This document shows positions 43,742-53,401 of a stretch of 64,000 nt of DNA, piece by piece (position 1 is the first letter of the stretch; every line of letters begins with the position of its first letter). The position numbers and the translations under genes were made by a program. The stretch spans positions 62,001 through 126,000 of the forward strand of contig JABFRU010000002.1 of assembly GCA_013140985.1 (NCBI GenBank). Reading direction: 5' to 3'. This DNA is from Chitinophagaceae bacterium (GTDB taxonomy: Bacteria > Bacteroidota > Bacteroidia > Chitinophagales > Chitinophagaceae). Under the pieces are notes generated by a model, which did no database searches, was not told where the DNA came from, and saw only the letters and a program-made list of their open reading frames with translations.

Positions 43742-45523
43742 TTGAAGGCCACTTGTCATATACTACTATTGCTCCTATTCAGTTCGTCCGTATTCGCCCA
43801 GCAATTTTATGTGCGGGGAGAAGTAAAGGATGAAGCAGGGAACGTTTTGCAGAACGTAACTATACTTCAGCACAAAACTGGTTATATTTTTAAAACAGGC
43901 TCGGCCGGAACATTTGGTATCCTCGCCAATCAGCAAATTGATACGTTCAGTTTTTCATTGGATGGGTACGATAAGGAAAGAGTAGTTGTCAATGCGGATA
44001 ATTATATCAGGGTAAAGATGAAGCTGCAGCCTGCATCTGTTTCAAGTGCAAAAAGAGATAAATTGTCATCGCAGATAAAAGGCCTGGGCAAAGAGGAACA
44101 AAAAATTTGGATGACCGGCGATGAAACCTATGCCAGTCTTTTAGAAAATCATTTTGTGAATGCTAAAAAATTTCCGAGTACCGGCATGTCATTGAATGTG
44201 GACCGGGCATCGTACAGCAATATTCGCCGGTTCATTACGTTGAAATCAATGGTACCACCGGATGCAGTAAGGATCGAAGAAATGCTGAATTATTTTAATC
44301 TTAATTATCATCAGCCTGATCCCGGCAAAATTTTTAAGATCAAAACAACGCTGAGCTCCTGCCCATGGAATCCAGACAATCAATTATTCTATATTGATTT
44401 TTCATCGCAGAAACTGGATCTTGATACGTTACCTCCAAGCAATCTTGTTTTTTTAATTGATGTTTCCGGTTCCATGGATATGACGAACCGGTTACCATTG
44501 CTTAAATCAGCATTTCGTTTGCTCGTTAATAATCTCAGGGATAAAGATTCTGTTGCTATTGTTGTATATGGCGGTATAACCGGCGTAATGTTGAATACAA
44601 CAAGCGGAAAAGAAAAGGAAAAAATATTAAAAACGATTGATGAATTGGAGCCCGGTGGCTCAACTCCAGGTGAATCAGGAGTAAGGTTGGCTTATAGTGT
44701 TGCCCGTAATCATTATATCAACGGGGGAAACAACAGGGTCATCCTTGCCACCGATGGAGATTTTAATGTTGGAATGAAAACAGAAGCTGAATTGGATGAG
44801 TTGATCTCACGCCAGCGGGAGTCGGGCATTTATCTAACTTGCCTGGGAGTAGGAATGGGTAATTATAAAGATTCCAAGATCCAAACACTGGCAGAAAGAG
44901 GTAACGGCAATTTTGCCTATCTCGATAATTTCAAAGAAGCAGAAAAAGTGTTGCTGAAAGAATTTACCCAAACACTATACGCTGTGGCCGACGATGTTTA
45001 TTTGAATGTAAATTTTAATCCTGAGTATGTGAAAGAATACCGCCTGATCGGTTTTGATAATAAGGTGGGGGCTTTGCGGGATTCTTTGGCGATAATAGAA
45101 GGTGGTGAGATCGGGTCGGGCCATTCTATGATAGCTATGTTTGAGATCATACCAACTGAAATAAACAGGGGAGCCATAAAAGATAATTTTACTACCGGAA
45201 AGTTTGCAGACCTGAACCTGAGGTATCGCTTGCCGGGGAATAAGGTGGAGAATAGTTGCAGCTATGTCAGCAATTTTGAATTCATCTCCTCTGAGGAGCT
45301 TGATAAATGCTATCACTTTTCAGCAGCAGTAAGTATGTTCGGGTCATTGCTACGTTCTTCCACATTCATAAGAAATACTGATTGGAATGATATTATTGTT
45401 CTCGGTGAAAGCGCTACCACCGGCAACAATTTATTGCAAAAAGAATTCATAAACCTTGTGCAACAGGCAAAAACATTGTACTTGACAAAGCCAAAAAAGA
45501 AGAAAGGTAACCAGGACGATTGA
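43742..45523 (+). CDS. Secreted von Willebrand factor A-domain protein (YfbK-like)
   Basis: This 593-aa protein begins at a TTG codon that gives a proper signal peptide (KATCHILLLLLFSSSVFA); no ATG is available nearby. Residues about 22-95 form a carboxypeptidase-regulatory-like beta domain (YVRGEVKDEAGNVLQNV). A von Willebrand N-terminal region follows (MSLNVDRASYSNIRRFI, RIEEMLNYF). The VWA domain has an intact MIDAS motif in FLIDVSGSMDMTN and TDGDFNVGM. A C-terminal DUF3520-like region is present. Such proteins are thought to mediate protein-protein contacts in the periplasm or at the surface. The role here is unknown. Confidence 0.9.
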   Translation: MKATCHILLLLLFSSSVFAQQFYVRGEVKDEAGNVLQNVTILQHKTGYIFKTGSAGTFGILANQQIDTFSFSLDGYDKERVVVNADNYIRVKMKLQPASVSSAKRDKLSSQIKGLGKEEQKIWMTGDETYASLLENHFVNAKKFPSTGMSLNVDRASYSNIRRFITLKSMVPPDAVRIEEMLNYFNLNYHQPDPGKIFKIKTTLSSCPWNPDNQLFYIDFSSQKLDLDTLPPSNLVFLIDVSGSMDMTNRLPLLKSAFRLLVNNLRDKDSVAIVVYGGITGVMLNTTSGKEKEKILKTIDELEPGGSTPGESGVRLAYSVARNHYINGGNNRVILATDGDFNVGMKTEAELDELISRQRESGIYLTCLGVGMGNYKDSKIQTLAERGNGNFAYLDNFKEAEKVLLKEFTQTLYAVADDVYLNVNFNPEYVKEYRLIGFDNKVGALRDSLAIIEGGEIGSGHSMIAMFEIIPTEINRGAIKDNFTTGKFADLNLRYRLPGNKVENSCSYVSNFEFISSEELDKCYHFSAAVSMFGSLLRSSTFIRNTDWNDIIVLGESATTGNNLLQKEFINLVQQAKTLYLTKPKKKKGNQDD

Positions 45524-45544
45524 TAATAACTAAAAGCAAGCCTA

Positions 45545-46015
45545 TTAATTTTTTAATGCATCTTTTCTCACAAGATAAAAATCGATACGATATGCAAGAT
45601 AACGACTTAGAAAATATTTTTCAGTTTTTACAGAATAATAGTCATTGTTGACTGAGGCTAAAAAAATATATTCTCCTTCAGCTGCCCACATTGAGAAATA
45701 ATTTCCTAAGTTTTTTTCACCATCTTTATCAATAAAATTTGTACTATCATATGCATAAAATTCTCTATCATTAATTTTTATTTTTCCTTCAATTTGTCTG
45801 CATCCTTCAGAAGTTAATTCAAAAAGTCGTACAGAGATATTAATTAATAAATTATTCGAGATACCCGTTGCCAATGTATCTTTTGGATAAACATGGATTG
45901 CATTGTAATGAATTGCAACGGTCCCTTTATTATGGTTATTCCATTTTGATTTTTTGATTTGACTTTTACCAAATATGGATATAAGCAGAAAAAGGATCAA
46001 AAATTTGAATCGCAT
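45545..46015 (-). CDS. Secreted protein of unknown function (beta-rich, 156 aa)
   Basis: The protein has a signal peptide (RFKFLILFLLISIFGKSQ) and a beta-rich mature part with KGTVAIHYNAIHVYP and NISVRLFELTSEG. The next gene upstream on this strand has a comparable layout (signal peptide, KGTFVIRS, ELKIRFF), so the two may be distant paralogues. It is AT-rich compared with neighbours. There is no recognised domain. It belongs to a minus-strand cluster of exported proteins that ends with an HExxH gene broken by a stop codon. Confidence 0.7.
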   Translation of the reverse strand: MRFKFLILFLLISIFGKSQIKKSKWNNHNKGTVAIHYNAIHVYPKDTLATGISNNLLINISVRLFELTSEGCRQIEGKIKINDREFYAYDSTNFIDKDGEKNLGNYFSMWAAEGEYIFLASVNNDYYSVKTEKYFLSRYLAYRIDFYLVRKDALKN

Positions 46016-46047
46016 ACGAATTTTTTATAAATAAAAATCGATATTCA

Positions 46048-46488
46048 TCAATGGGCAATTTTCGAAAAGGGCTCAGGAAAATAGAAGTCAAGTATATAAG
46101 TTTTTCTTTTTTTAAATTTCAGCAATGTAGGCTTGAATGGATTAAAAGGTGTGGAATAATTCATATTCAAAGATATTTGGTGCCATCCACTTTCTACATT
46201 TACTACAAGTACTCCATTTTCTTCGTTAGAAAAAGCCGTTTCATCTATTTGGAAAAAATGAAAAGGATTAGGACCTGGTTTTAGGAGTTGACAGAACGAA
46301 GAAAAAAATCTGATTTTCAATTCAGCGCTGTCTCTATCCAATTTTTTATTTTTTTTAATAGATCTAATTACAAAAGTGCCTTTGCCTTGATTTATATACG
46401 TATCAATTGGTGTAGCTTTTTGACTTATCGAATGATTTGAGACTAACGTCAGGCACCCTATTAAGGCGTATTTAATCAGTTTTTGCAT
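46048..46488 (-). CDS. Secreted protein of unknown function (beta-rich, 146 aa)
   Basis: This 146-aa protein has an N-terminal export signal (KLIKYALIGCLTLVSNHSIS) and a beta-rich mature domain with GKGTFVIRSIKKNKKL, LKIRFFSSFC and TYILDFYFPEP. The overall order of strands resembles the downstream 156-aa protein. It begins 10 nt after the stop codon of the HExxH gene on the same strand. No known family was recognised. Confidence 0.7.
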   Translation of the reverse strand: MQKLIKYALIGCLTLVSNHSISQKATPIDTYINQGKGTFVIRSIKKNKKLDRDSAELKIRFFSSFCQLLKPGPNPFHFFQIDETAFSNEENGVLVVNVESGWHQISLNMNYSTPFNPFKPTLLKFKKRKTYILDFYFPEPFSKIAH

Positions 46489-46498
46489 AAAAAAATTT

Positions 46499-48223
46499 TT
46501 AGGGGCAAGCCTTTGTCCCTTGACGAGTTAGATTAATGTAATAACCATTGACATATCCTGTAAAGCCCGGAAGATTATTTAACTCAATGTCTAATCGTTT
46601 TGTGATTCTTTCACGGTCTTCACCAGTTAGAATATTTGGATCATTCCATGGCGAATTTGAATCAAGATCTTGTAAGCCACCCCATGCCATATCACTACAG
46701 AATAAATTTAGATCAGTACCTGTTAGATTGATTCCGAGTAGTGGACAAAGAAGTTTGAGCATATCCCTGATATCATCGTGAAAATCTTCAACCATGGCAT
46801 TATGCTCACTATTCGTTGCATTTTGAAATATTAATTTGAAATATTTTTTTAATTTTTGAGAAAAGGGTAAAGCCATAATTTGAGCTTTCTCTGCTGCTGT
46901 AAGAGATGCACTATTATACACAAAGTCATATATAAAAGCATGTATGGCTTCATGGATAATGGTTCTTGCCATTGAAATATTTGTAGCATTAGCAAGTACG
47001 GTCTGATTTAATTCTGTTATTGCATCACGGTTGCCATTCTGACCAATGCTGGTGACCGCATCAGCATTGGCCGGAGTAGTAGTAAGTACTTCTTTTATTG
47101 TCCAATTAAATCCGGGAATTTCCCCGGATAAAGTTCGAATCATATCCGCAATTGCGCCAGCTTCAATACTCTTGATATGATTAATAATATCTTTTATACA
47201 CTGTCTTACACTCTGATCTATTATAATAGCATTATCCCAAGCTTGTAATTGTTGAGTTAAGGTAAGGGTGGGGGCGGGCTCCCAGCCTGGTACGCATGGA
47301 TCAATTAAATTAGTTCTGCTTGGACCGTTATTACATGGTGGTGGCGGAGGGCTTGAACCACCACCTCCCCCAGGACCGCCGGGATTTCCACCGCCTCCCC
47401 CAGGGCCATCGCCACTACTTGGTATATAAACCCATGTATCTGTACAGAGTTCTGAAACAAGCCATGTTCCGCTTGGACAATCAGATACTAGCTGTGAAGA
47501 GTTCGATCTAAAACCAGCCATCTGTATTTGCACACAAGTATAAACGTTATCGCACCAAGTTGTCAGCATCCATAAATTGCTTCTTCCAGAACTTTGTTGC
47601 GGTTCCATTGTGCAGACAACATTGATAGTGTCAAAGGAAAGACCCAAGCTATCTATATAATCTTTTTCCTGTTGAGATAAAATTATTTCATCATTTATCT
47701 TAAATCTAGTTCTTTCAAAAACATGGTAATCCATTTTAGAAAAAATATGAAATACGTTTCTCGGCTGCCATCCGGTTGAATCAGGATTAGCATATTGCCA
47801 ATCACATAAATACCGGAATGCAGTATCTCTTTATGTTGCTTTTATTATTAGGCATGCATTGACATAATTTTCTCTTTCCCTTACAAAAGGTATATATGTG
47901 ATGATTGCGGAATCTGATGTGCTTCTGTCATCGGAAATTCCTTTTATACTAATTGACTTATCCCAATACGGATAGCCAATCTGCCTGACCGTTTTTTCTA
48001 CAAAATGATCCTTATTGTTTACTCGCTTCATAAAAGCAGTCAAGGCTTGTACATGCGGTTCAGAAGATGGTCGATAATAAAAGAATTTTTGCTCAATTAA
48101 TCCTAATGACTCATCTTGTCTGCTGTCAGTCTTTTTGCAAGCATAAAGGATTGTTCCGATAATTGAGATGGTAGTAATAAAGCGGATAATTGTCCCCAAA
48201 GGGAGAGAAAGGAACTTTTTCAT
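46499..48223 (-). pseudogene. Exported HExxH metalloprotease-like protein, split by an in-frame stop
   Basis: Read on the minus strand, 48223 to 46499 is one continuous frame of 575 codons interrupted once by TAA at 47833-47831. The first part (130 aa) is a lipoprotein-like N-terminus (ITTISIIGTILYACKK) ending ACLIIKAT. The frame after the stop stays open (RDTAFRYLCDWQYANPDSTG and on) for 32 codons before the next ATG at 47734, from which 411 aa continue. The C-terminal part has a Gly/Pro-rich linker and RTIIHEAIHAFIYDF, a zinc-protease HExxH motif. A single base change (for example CAA to TAA) would explain it. Loss of function is likely unless the stop is read through, or it is a sequencing error. 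Confidence 0.8.
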
Positions 48224-48372
48224 GGAAGGTTGTTTTGGTTTAGACTATTAAGGTAGGAATTTTCTGATAATAAAAGGTATAAAAATTATTTTTTATAGCA
48301 ATTATTCAGATAGAATATTAGTAAAATGAAATTGGTTTTTCAGCATTCTCAAACTGTAAAAAAAAGGTTGTC

Positions 48373-49539
48373 TTACGAGAACATTTCTTTTATCCTGTCA
48401 AAGAAATTCTTATCTGTTTTTTCGGGGTGTGGCTTGAAGTTGGGAGACTGACTAAGTTTTTCCAGCATTGCTTTTTCTTCACTACTTACATGTTGCGGCG
48501 TCCAGATATTTACATGAATAAGCTGGTCACCTTTATCATAAGAATTAACGGCAGGAAAACCTTTTCCTTTCAATCGGAATATTTTCCCGCTTTGTGTTCC
48601 GGCCGGAATTTTAATTTTTGCTCTTCCGTCAATGGTAGGAACTTCTACTTGTGTTCCAAACACCGCATCTGTGAATGAAAGATGAAGATCATACGCCACA
48701 TTCAATCCTTCCCGGTGTAACTCTTTATGTTGTTCCTCTTCGATCAATACGATAAGGTCACCGGCGGAACCACCTCTTTCCCCTGCATTACCCCTGCCAC
48801 TAATATTTAACTGCATTCCTTCCTGCACACCGGCTGGTATATCTATCGTTACTGTTTCTTCAGCATAGACCCTTCCTTCGCCTTTGCAGTTCCCGCATTT
48901 TGCAGTTACCGTTGTTCCTTCGCCACCACAAGTGGGACAAGTAGTAACTGTTTGCATTTGTCCAAGAAATGTATTTTGTACTTTCCTTACTTGCCCGCTG
49001 CCGCCACAAGTATTACAGGTTTGCACACTCCCTTTATCTTTTGCCCCGTTGCCGCTGCAGGTATTGCAAGTGACGTATTTTTTTACTTTGATGTTCTTGG
49101 TAACACCTTTAGCAATTTCTTCGTAAGTGAGTTTTAATTTGACCCGCAGGTTGCTGCCTCTTATTCCACGGCTTCTTTGACCACCACTACGACGTTGTTG
49201 TCCTCCGCCAAAAAAACTTCCAAAAAGATCGTCACCGAAAATATCTCCAAACTGGCTGAAGATATCTTCCATATTCATTCCGCCACCACTATAACCTCCA
49301 CGGCCATTGCCACTAACACCTGCATGTCCATAGCGATCATACTGTGCTTTTTTATCAGCATCACTTAATATTTCGTATGCTTCGGCTGCCTCTTTAAATT
49401 TTTCTTCAGCAGCCTTATCACCTGGATTACGATCAGGGTGGAATTGCATAGCTACCTTGCGGTACGCCTTTTTAATTTCATCCGTTGATGCAGTTTTGGA
49501 AACACCCAGTATTTCGTAATAATCTCTTTTATTAGCCAT
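48373..49539 (-). CDS. dnaJ: Chaperone protein DnaJ
   Basis: The 388-aa protein has the full type I DnaJ layout: J domain [19 protein letters not shown] with HPD in FHPDRNPGD, a Gly/Phe-rich linker, a zinc domain with four CxxCxGxG-type repeats ([32 protein letters not shown]), and the C-terminal substrate domain. It stimulates the ATPase of DnaK and delivers clients. I start at MANKRD (49539); an ATG two codons upstream gives the alternative. It lies about 78 nt downstream of grpE on the same strand, with a hairpin between them. Confidence 0.97.
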   Translation of the reverse strand: MANKRDYYEILGVSKTASTDEIKKAYRKVAMQFHPDRNPGDKAAEEKFKEAAEAYEILSDADKKAQYDRYGHAGVSGNGRGGYSGGGMNMEDIFSQFGDIFGDDLFGSFFGGGQQRRSGGQRSRGIRGSNLRVKLKLTYEEIAKGVTKNIKVKKYVTCNTCSGNGAKDKGSVQTCNTCGGSGQVRKVQNTFLGQMQTVTTCPTCGGEGTTVTAKCGNCKGEGRVYAEETVTIDIPAGVQEGMQLNISGRGNAGERGGSAGDLIVLIEEEQHKELHREGLNVAYDLHLSFTDAVFGTQVEVPTIDGRAKIKIPAGTQSGKIFRLKGKGFPAVNSYDKGDQLIHVNIWTPQHVSSEEKAMLEKLSQSPNFKPHPEKTDKNFFDRIKEMFS

Positions 49540-49552
49540 TAGCATTTAGCTT

Positions 49553-49595
49553 TTAGCTGTGAGCAACGCATTACCAGGAACCGGCTCACAGCTAA
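49553..49595. repeat. Perfect 12-bp inverted repeat between grpE and dnaJ
   Basis: TTAGCTGTGAGC (49553-49564) pairs with GCTCACAGCTAA (49584-49595) around a 19-nt loop, in the 78-nt grpE-dnaJ gap. There is no T tract on either strand, so it may tune relative expression or mRNA stability rather than end transcription. Confidence 0.55.
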
Positions 49596-49617
49596 CGGCT
49601 CATGGCTAACAGCTTTT

Positions 49618-50190
49618 CTATTTCCCAACTATCACCTTGGCATGACGGATGATCTTATCGTTCAGGTAATAACCTTTCATTACTTCATCAATTATTTTTC
49701 CTTTTTGTTCTTCAGTTGGTGCAGCAATCTCTGAAATAGCATCATGCAGGTCGGCATTGAATTCCTGGTTCAATGTTTCCATAGCCTTAACGCCTCTTAC
49801 CTGCAATGTATTTCTTAGTTTACTAAAAACAAGCAGCACTCCTTCTTTAATTGAATCGGTGCTATCAGAGTTTTCCAGTTGTTTTTGTGCCCGGTCACAA
49901 TCATCCAGTACATCCAGCAAGTCGGCTATCACTTCCCGTCCTGCGGTTTGGATAAGCTCCATTCTTTCTTTAGCACTGCGTTTTCTGAAATTATCGAACT
50001 CAGCTACTTTACGGAGATATTTGTCATTTGCTTCTTCCAGTTCCGTCTTTAATTTCTCCATTTCTGTTTCTTCTTCCACAGGCTCATTCAGGTGTGATGT
50101 ACCTGTAATGCTATCATCCGTATTGATATTGAAATCAGGGGTTTCCTCAGAATTGTTTTTTGCCTCTTTTTTCATGTTTTTTTCTGCCAT
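49618..50190 (-). CDS. grpE: Nucleotide exchange factor GrpE
   Basis: This 190-aa protein has an acidic, disordered N-terminus, a long coiled coil (EMEKLKTELEEANDKYLRKV) and the GrpE signature AEFDNFRKRSAKERMEL, then DLLDVLDDCDRA and a C-terminal beta domain ending DKIIRHAKVIVG. It releases ADP from DnaK. I take the ATG at 50190; the frame extends upstream to 50286, but that part is hydrophobic and atypical for GrpE. Followed by dnaJ on the same strand. Confidence 0.95.
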   Translation of the reverse strand: MAEKNMKKEAKNNSEETPDFNINTDDSITGTSHLNEPVEEETEMEKLKTELEEANDKYLRKVAEFDNFRKRSAKERMELIQTAGREVIADLLDVLDDCDRAQKQLENSDSTDSIKEGVLLVFSKLRNTLQVRGVKAMETLNQEFNADLHDAISEIAAPTEEQKGKIIDEVMKGYYLNDKIIRHAKVIVGK

Positions 50191-50375
50191 TTTTACAAAA
50201 TTAACTACCTGCCTGTACCGAATAGTCATTCGGGCGGGCAAAGGTAAGATTGTCAAGAATATTGCCAATAGCAATAGAGAGGACAAATTGGCTTAAATAA
50301 GGCTCAAGGCACAAGTCACAGGATTCAAGATGATCGGCAACCCCTTGTTCCTTGTATCTTGTGTCTTTTATAGTT

Positions 50376-51548
50376 ATGATAAAAGTTTACCTCAGAAGAA
50401 AGATATCACCCCGGGTTGCTAATGGACATCCATGGATATTCAATAATGAAGTAGATAAAGTAGATGGGGATGCGAATGGCGGGGAGATCGCCGATGTTTT
50501 TTCTTACGATAAGAAATTTATTGGCAAAGGGTATATCAATCCCAAGTCACAAATACTGGTAAGGCTTTTAACAAGAGATAAAACAGATGAGATCAATGAG
50601 CAATTCTTTTTAAATAAAATAAGGGGATGCTGGGAATACAGGAAGAGACTGGGTTATACGGAGAATTGCCGTCTTGTCTTCGGAGAAGCAGATTCACTTC
50701 CTCAGCTGATCATTGATAAGTTCAATGATTATTTTGTTATACAAACACTGGCATTGGGTATCGATGTCTGGAAACCGGCTATTGTAAAAGCGTTGCAATC
50801 GGTTTTTGCCCCCAAAGGAATTTATGAACGTAATGATGTGCCTGTAAGAGAACTCGAAGGCTTATCACAGCAGAAAGGGTTTTTATCAGACCCATTCGAT
50901 ACAAAAATTGTGATCAGGGAGAACGGGCTAAAATTTCATGTTGATATTGAGAACGGACAAAAGACTGGCTATTTTTTGGATCAGCAGGATAACCGCAGAG
51001 CCATTCAACATATAGTCAAAGGAGCAGATGTATTGGGAGCATTCACCTATACCGGAACATTTGAGATACATGCAGCCCATTATGGGGCCAAATCAGTTTT
51101 GGGATTGGATATTTCAGCCAATGCAGTAGAACAAGCCAATACGAATGCCGCATTGAATGACCTGCAAAATATATGTTGTTTTGAAACAGCCAATGCATTT
51201 GATGTATTGAAGCAATGGGGTAAGGACGGACGACAGTATGATGTAGTGATGCTGGATCCCCCGGCCTTTACCAAAAGCAGGGAAACGATCCAGAAAGCAA
51301 TTACAGGCTATAAAGAGATCAATCTTCGTGGGATGAAGTTGATCAGGCCGGGTGGCTTTTTGGTTACCTCATCCTGCACAAGTCTTGTCAATCCTGAACT
51401 GTTTCTGCAAGTCATTAATATGGCAGCAAAAGATGCGAGAAGAAAATTAAGACAGGTACTATTTCAATCACAATCAGCTGATCATCCGGTCATCTGGAAT
51501 ATGGAGAATACACAATACCTGAAATTCTTAATTGTACAGGTTCAGTAA
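50376..51548 (+). CDS. Class I SAM-dependent rRNA methyltransferase (RlmI-like)
   Basis: The 390-aa protein starts with a PUA-type domain (KVYLRRKISPRVANGHPWIF) and then a Rossmann methyltransferase: QKTGYFLDQQDNRRAIQHIV, DVLGAFTYTGTFEIHAAHYG, SVLGLDISANAVEQANTNAA and VVMLDPPAFTKSRETIQKA, followed by VTSSCTSLVNPELF. This matches RlmI/RlmK-type 23S rRNA m5C methyltransferases, with DPPAF and SCS motifs in place. The start is set at 50376 (MIKVYL). Upstream is low-complexity CTTGT-rich intergenic sequence. Confidence 0.92.
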   Translation: MIKVYLRRKISPRVANGHPWIFNNEVDKVDGDANGGEIADVFSYDKKFIGKGYINPKSQILVRLLTRDKTDEINEQFFLNKIRGCWEYRKRLGYTENCRLVFGEADSLPQLIIDKFNDYFVIQTLALGIDVWKPAIVKALQSVFAPKGIYERNDVPVRELEGLSQQKGFLSDPFDTKIVIRENGLKFHVDIENGQKTGYFLDQQDNRRAIQHIVKGADVLGAFTYTGTFEIHAAHYGAKSVLGLDISANAVEQANTNAALNDLQNICCFETANAFDVLKQWGKDGRQYDVVMLDPPAFTKSRETIQKAITGYKEINLRGMKLIRPGGFLVTSSCTSLVNPELFLQVINMAAKDARRKLRQVLFQSQSADHPVIWNMENTQYLKFLIVQVQ

Positions 51549-51593
51549 TAAAGAATAATAAATTAGAAATAAAAAATAAGGAAGAGAAAACGG

Positions 51594-51938
51594 TTACTTC
51601 GTAACCTGGAATTTTCCGGACTCAATTATTTTTCCGGTAGCGTCTGTGAGATGATACATATAAAGCCCACGATTATATTCTGCAAGATCAAGCGTTAATT
51701 TTTGCGGGAGATTTTTTGTCTCATACATCTTCTTACCCAAAAAACTAAATACCTGTAATGAAAGTCCTTTTTGATAATCTTTCTGAAGATCAAATGTGAT
51801 ATAAGTAGTAGCTGGGTTGGGATATAAGTTAATGATACGATCTGCCGGTGTTGCCGCAGGAGTTTCCCTGGCAACTTGCGCCTGTGATTGAATGGCAATC
51901 AACAGAATAAAGGACAGTATTGGTAGAATTCGACTCAA
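51594..51938 (-). CDS. Minimal T9SS type A sorting-domain protein
   Basis: This 114-aa protein is almost only an export signal (PILSFILLIAIQSQAQ) and a type IX secretion type A sorting domain: INLYPNPATTYITFDL, then LSLQVFSFLGKKMYET, GLYMYHLTDATGKIIESGKF. Only about 15 residues lie between them, so there is no real passenger domain. In full cargo proteins this C-terminal domain routes the protein through the T9SS. It could be an orphan remnant of a larger gene or a small surface protein. Confidence 0.85.
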   Translation of the reverse strand: MSRILPILSFILLIAIQSQAQVARETPAATPADRIINLYPNPATTYITFDLQKDYQKGLSLQVFSFLGKKMYETKNLPQKLTLDLAEYNRGLYMYHLTDATGKIIESGKFQVTK

Positions 51939-52071
51939 CGAAACAAATTTACTTTTATTATCCGAAAAGTAGGCCGAAATTTTTTTCTGCGCAACGTAAA
52001 TCTACGATTATTTTAAACTCTTTCTTTTTCAATGACTTAGAAAGGATATTGGGCTGAGTTTTAACTAAAGC

Positions 52072-52542
52072 TTAGTTCAGGCCGGTCAGCACATTTTGGA
52101 TCGCAGTAAAATCAGGGATCTCGCCGGCATTTTCCAATACTTCTGCATAACGCACTATTCCCTGCTTGTCTATTACAAATGCTGATCTTTTTGAAACACC
52201 TTTCATGTTATAACCGAATAGTTCATAAATCGTGTCGTACAATCTTGAAACATCTTTATTGAAATCACTCAGCAAGGTAAAATTGAGTTGCTGATCTTCT
52301 TTGTATTTGGCCAATGTATGCAATGCATCCACCGATATGCCGAATACTTTTGCATCCACATTATTGTACCAGGCGATATTATCCCGGACGGAACAAAGTT
52401 CTTTTGTGCAGGTACTGGTAAAAGCCAATGGAAAAAACAGCAACAATACATTGTGATCTCTTTGTGCAGATAATGTTACCTGTTTTTTTTCGCTGTCATA
52501 TAAAGTAAAATCAGGGGCGGGTTGTCCAATTTCAATTTTCAT
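52072..52542 (-). CDS. Peroxiredoxin (AhpC/TSA, AhpE-like)
   Basis: This 156-aa thioredoxin-fold protein begins IEIGQPAPDFTLYDSEKKQV and has the active-site region LLLFFPLAFTSTCTKELCSV, where the Cys after TST is the likely peroxidatic residue and a second Cys lies five residues on. VFGISVDALHTLAKYKE, SDFNKDVSRLYD and RSAFVIDKQGIVRYAEV complete the fold. It should reduce peroxides using thiol donors. The start at 52542 gives the standard N-terminus; an upstream ATG (52602) would add 20 atypical residues. Divergent from the aquaporin gene. Confidence 0.93.
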   Translation of the reverse strand: MKIEIGQPAPDFTLYDSEKKQVTLSAQRDHNVLLLFFPLAFTSTCTKELCSVRDNIAWYNNVDAKVFGISVDALHTLAKYKEDQQLNFTLLSDFNKDVSRLYDTIYELFGYNMKGVSKRSAFVIDKQGIVRYAEVLENAGEIPDFTAIQNVLTGLN

Positions 52543-52623
52543 GCATTCAATTTTGTGTGTATAAAATGGAAATAAGTTGTTCGGGCATTCAATTACCTTC
52601 AAAGGAACAAATATTTTTCCACC

Positions 52624-52649
52624 TCCGAAGGAGTCCGGAGTCCTTCGGA
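52624..52649. repeat. Perfect 9-bp inverted repeat in a divergent promoter region
   Basis: TCCGAAGGA (52624-52632) and TCCTTCGGA (52641-52649) surround an 8-nt spacer between the peroxiredoxin and aquaporin genes, 17 nt before the aquaporin ATG. It may be an operator or an mRNA leader hairpin. Confidence 0.5.
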
Positions 52650-52665
52650 CAAAACAATTTGCAAT

Positions 52666-53274
52666 ATGAAAAAGACATTAACAGAATTTATCGGTACGTT
52701 CTTTCTTGTAATGGGCGCCGCTTTTGGCGGAGGAGTAGGAGCTGCGCTTGCACTCATGGTGATGATCTATGCAGGAGGGCATATTTCGGGAGCTCATTAT
52801 AATCCTGCTGTTTCTTTGGCTGTGTATATAAGAGGAAAAATCAGCATGGGCGATATGATCGGTTATTGGATGAGCCAGGTGGCCGGGGGATTGGCAGCAG
52901 CATTGGTTGTTGCATTTGTTTTTGAAAATGAAGGGGCCGGCGCTTGTGCCGTTCCTGATAATAATATTATGCAAGGTTTAGTGGCTGAACTGCTTGGCAC
53001 ATTTGCACTGGCATATGTTGTATTAAATGTGGCTACAGCAAAAGGAACAGCAGGCAATAGTTTTTATGGATTAGCAATTGGCGGAACAGTACTTGCTATG
53101 GCATTAACAATAGGTCAATATTCAGGAGGAGCTTATAACCCGGCAGTAGCCGTTGGATTGAGTTTACAAAAAGCTTTATGCTGGAGCCAAATATGGATCT
53201 ACCTTGTCGGAGCTTTTGGTGGTGCTATCCTTGCAGCATTGGTTTTTAAAATAAATAATCCCGAGGATAAATAG
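52666..53274 (+). CDS. MIP-family channel (aquaporin)
   Basis: This 202-aa membrane protein has six hydrophobic segments and both NPA boxes: SGAHYNPAVSLAV and SGGAYNPAVAVGL, which line the pore. The N-terminus KKTLTEFIGTFFLVMGA is also typical. It should conduct water or small neutral solutes. It is shorter than many family members, mostly in its loops. A strong terminator follows. Confidence 0.93.
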   Translation: MKKTLTEFIGTFFLVMGAAFGGGVGAALALMVMIYAGGHISGAHYNPAVSLAVYIRGKISMGDMIGYWMSQVAGGLAAALVVAFVFENEGAGACAVPDNNIMQGLVAELLGTFALAYVVLNVATAKGTAGNSFYGLAIGGTVLAMALTIGQYSGGAYNPAVAVGLSLQKALCWSQIWIYLVGAFGGAILAALVFKINNPEDK

Positions 53275-53295
53275 AAAAGATCGCTATCAAAATGA

Positions 53296-53326
53296 AATGG
53301 CCTGTAATTGACGGGCCATTTTTTTT
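53296..53326 (+). terminator. Rho-independent terminator after aquaporin gene
   Basis: AATGGCC (53296-53302) pairs with GGCCATT (53314-53320), followed by eight T. Confidence 0.88.
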
Positions 53327-53401
53327 AATTTTCTAAAAAATAACGCCGAGTCCACGCCGAACACATAGCATGGCTGTGAGACATCGGCTATGAAACGTTA
53401 A

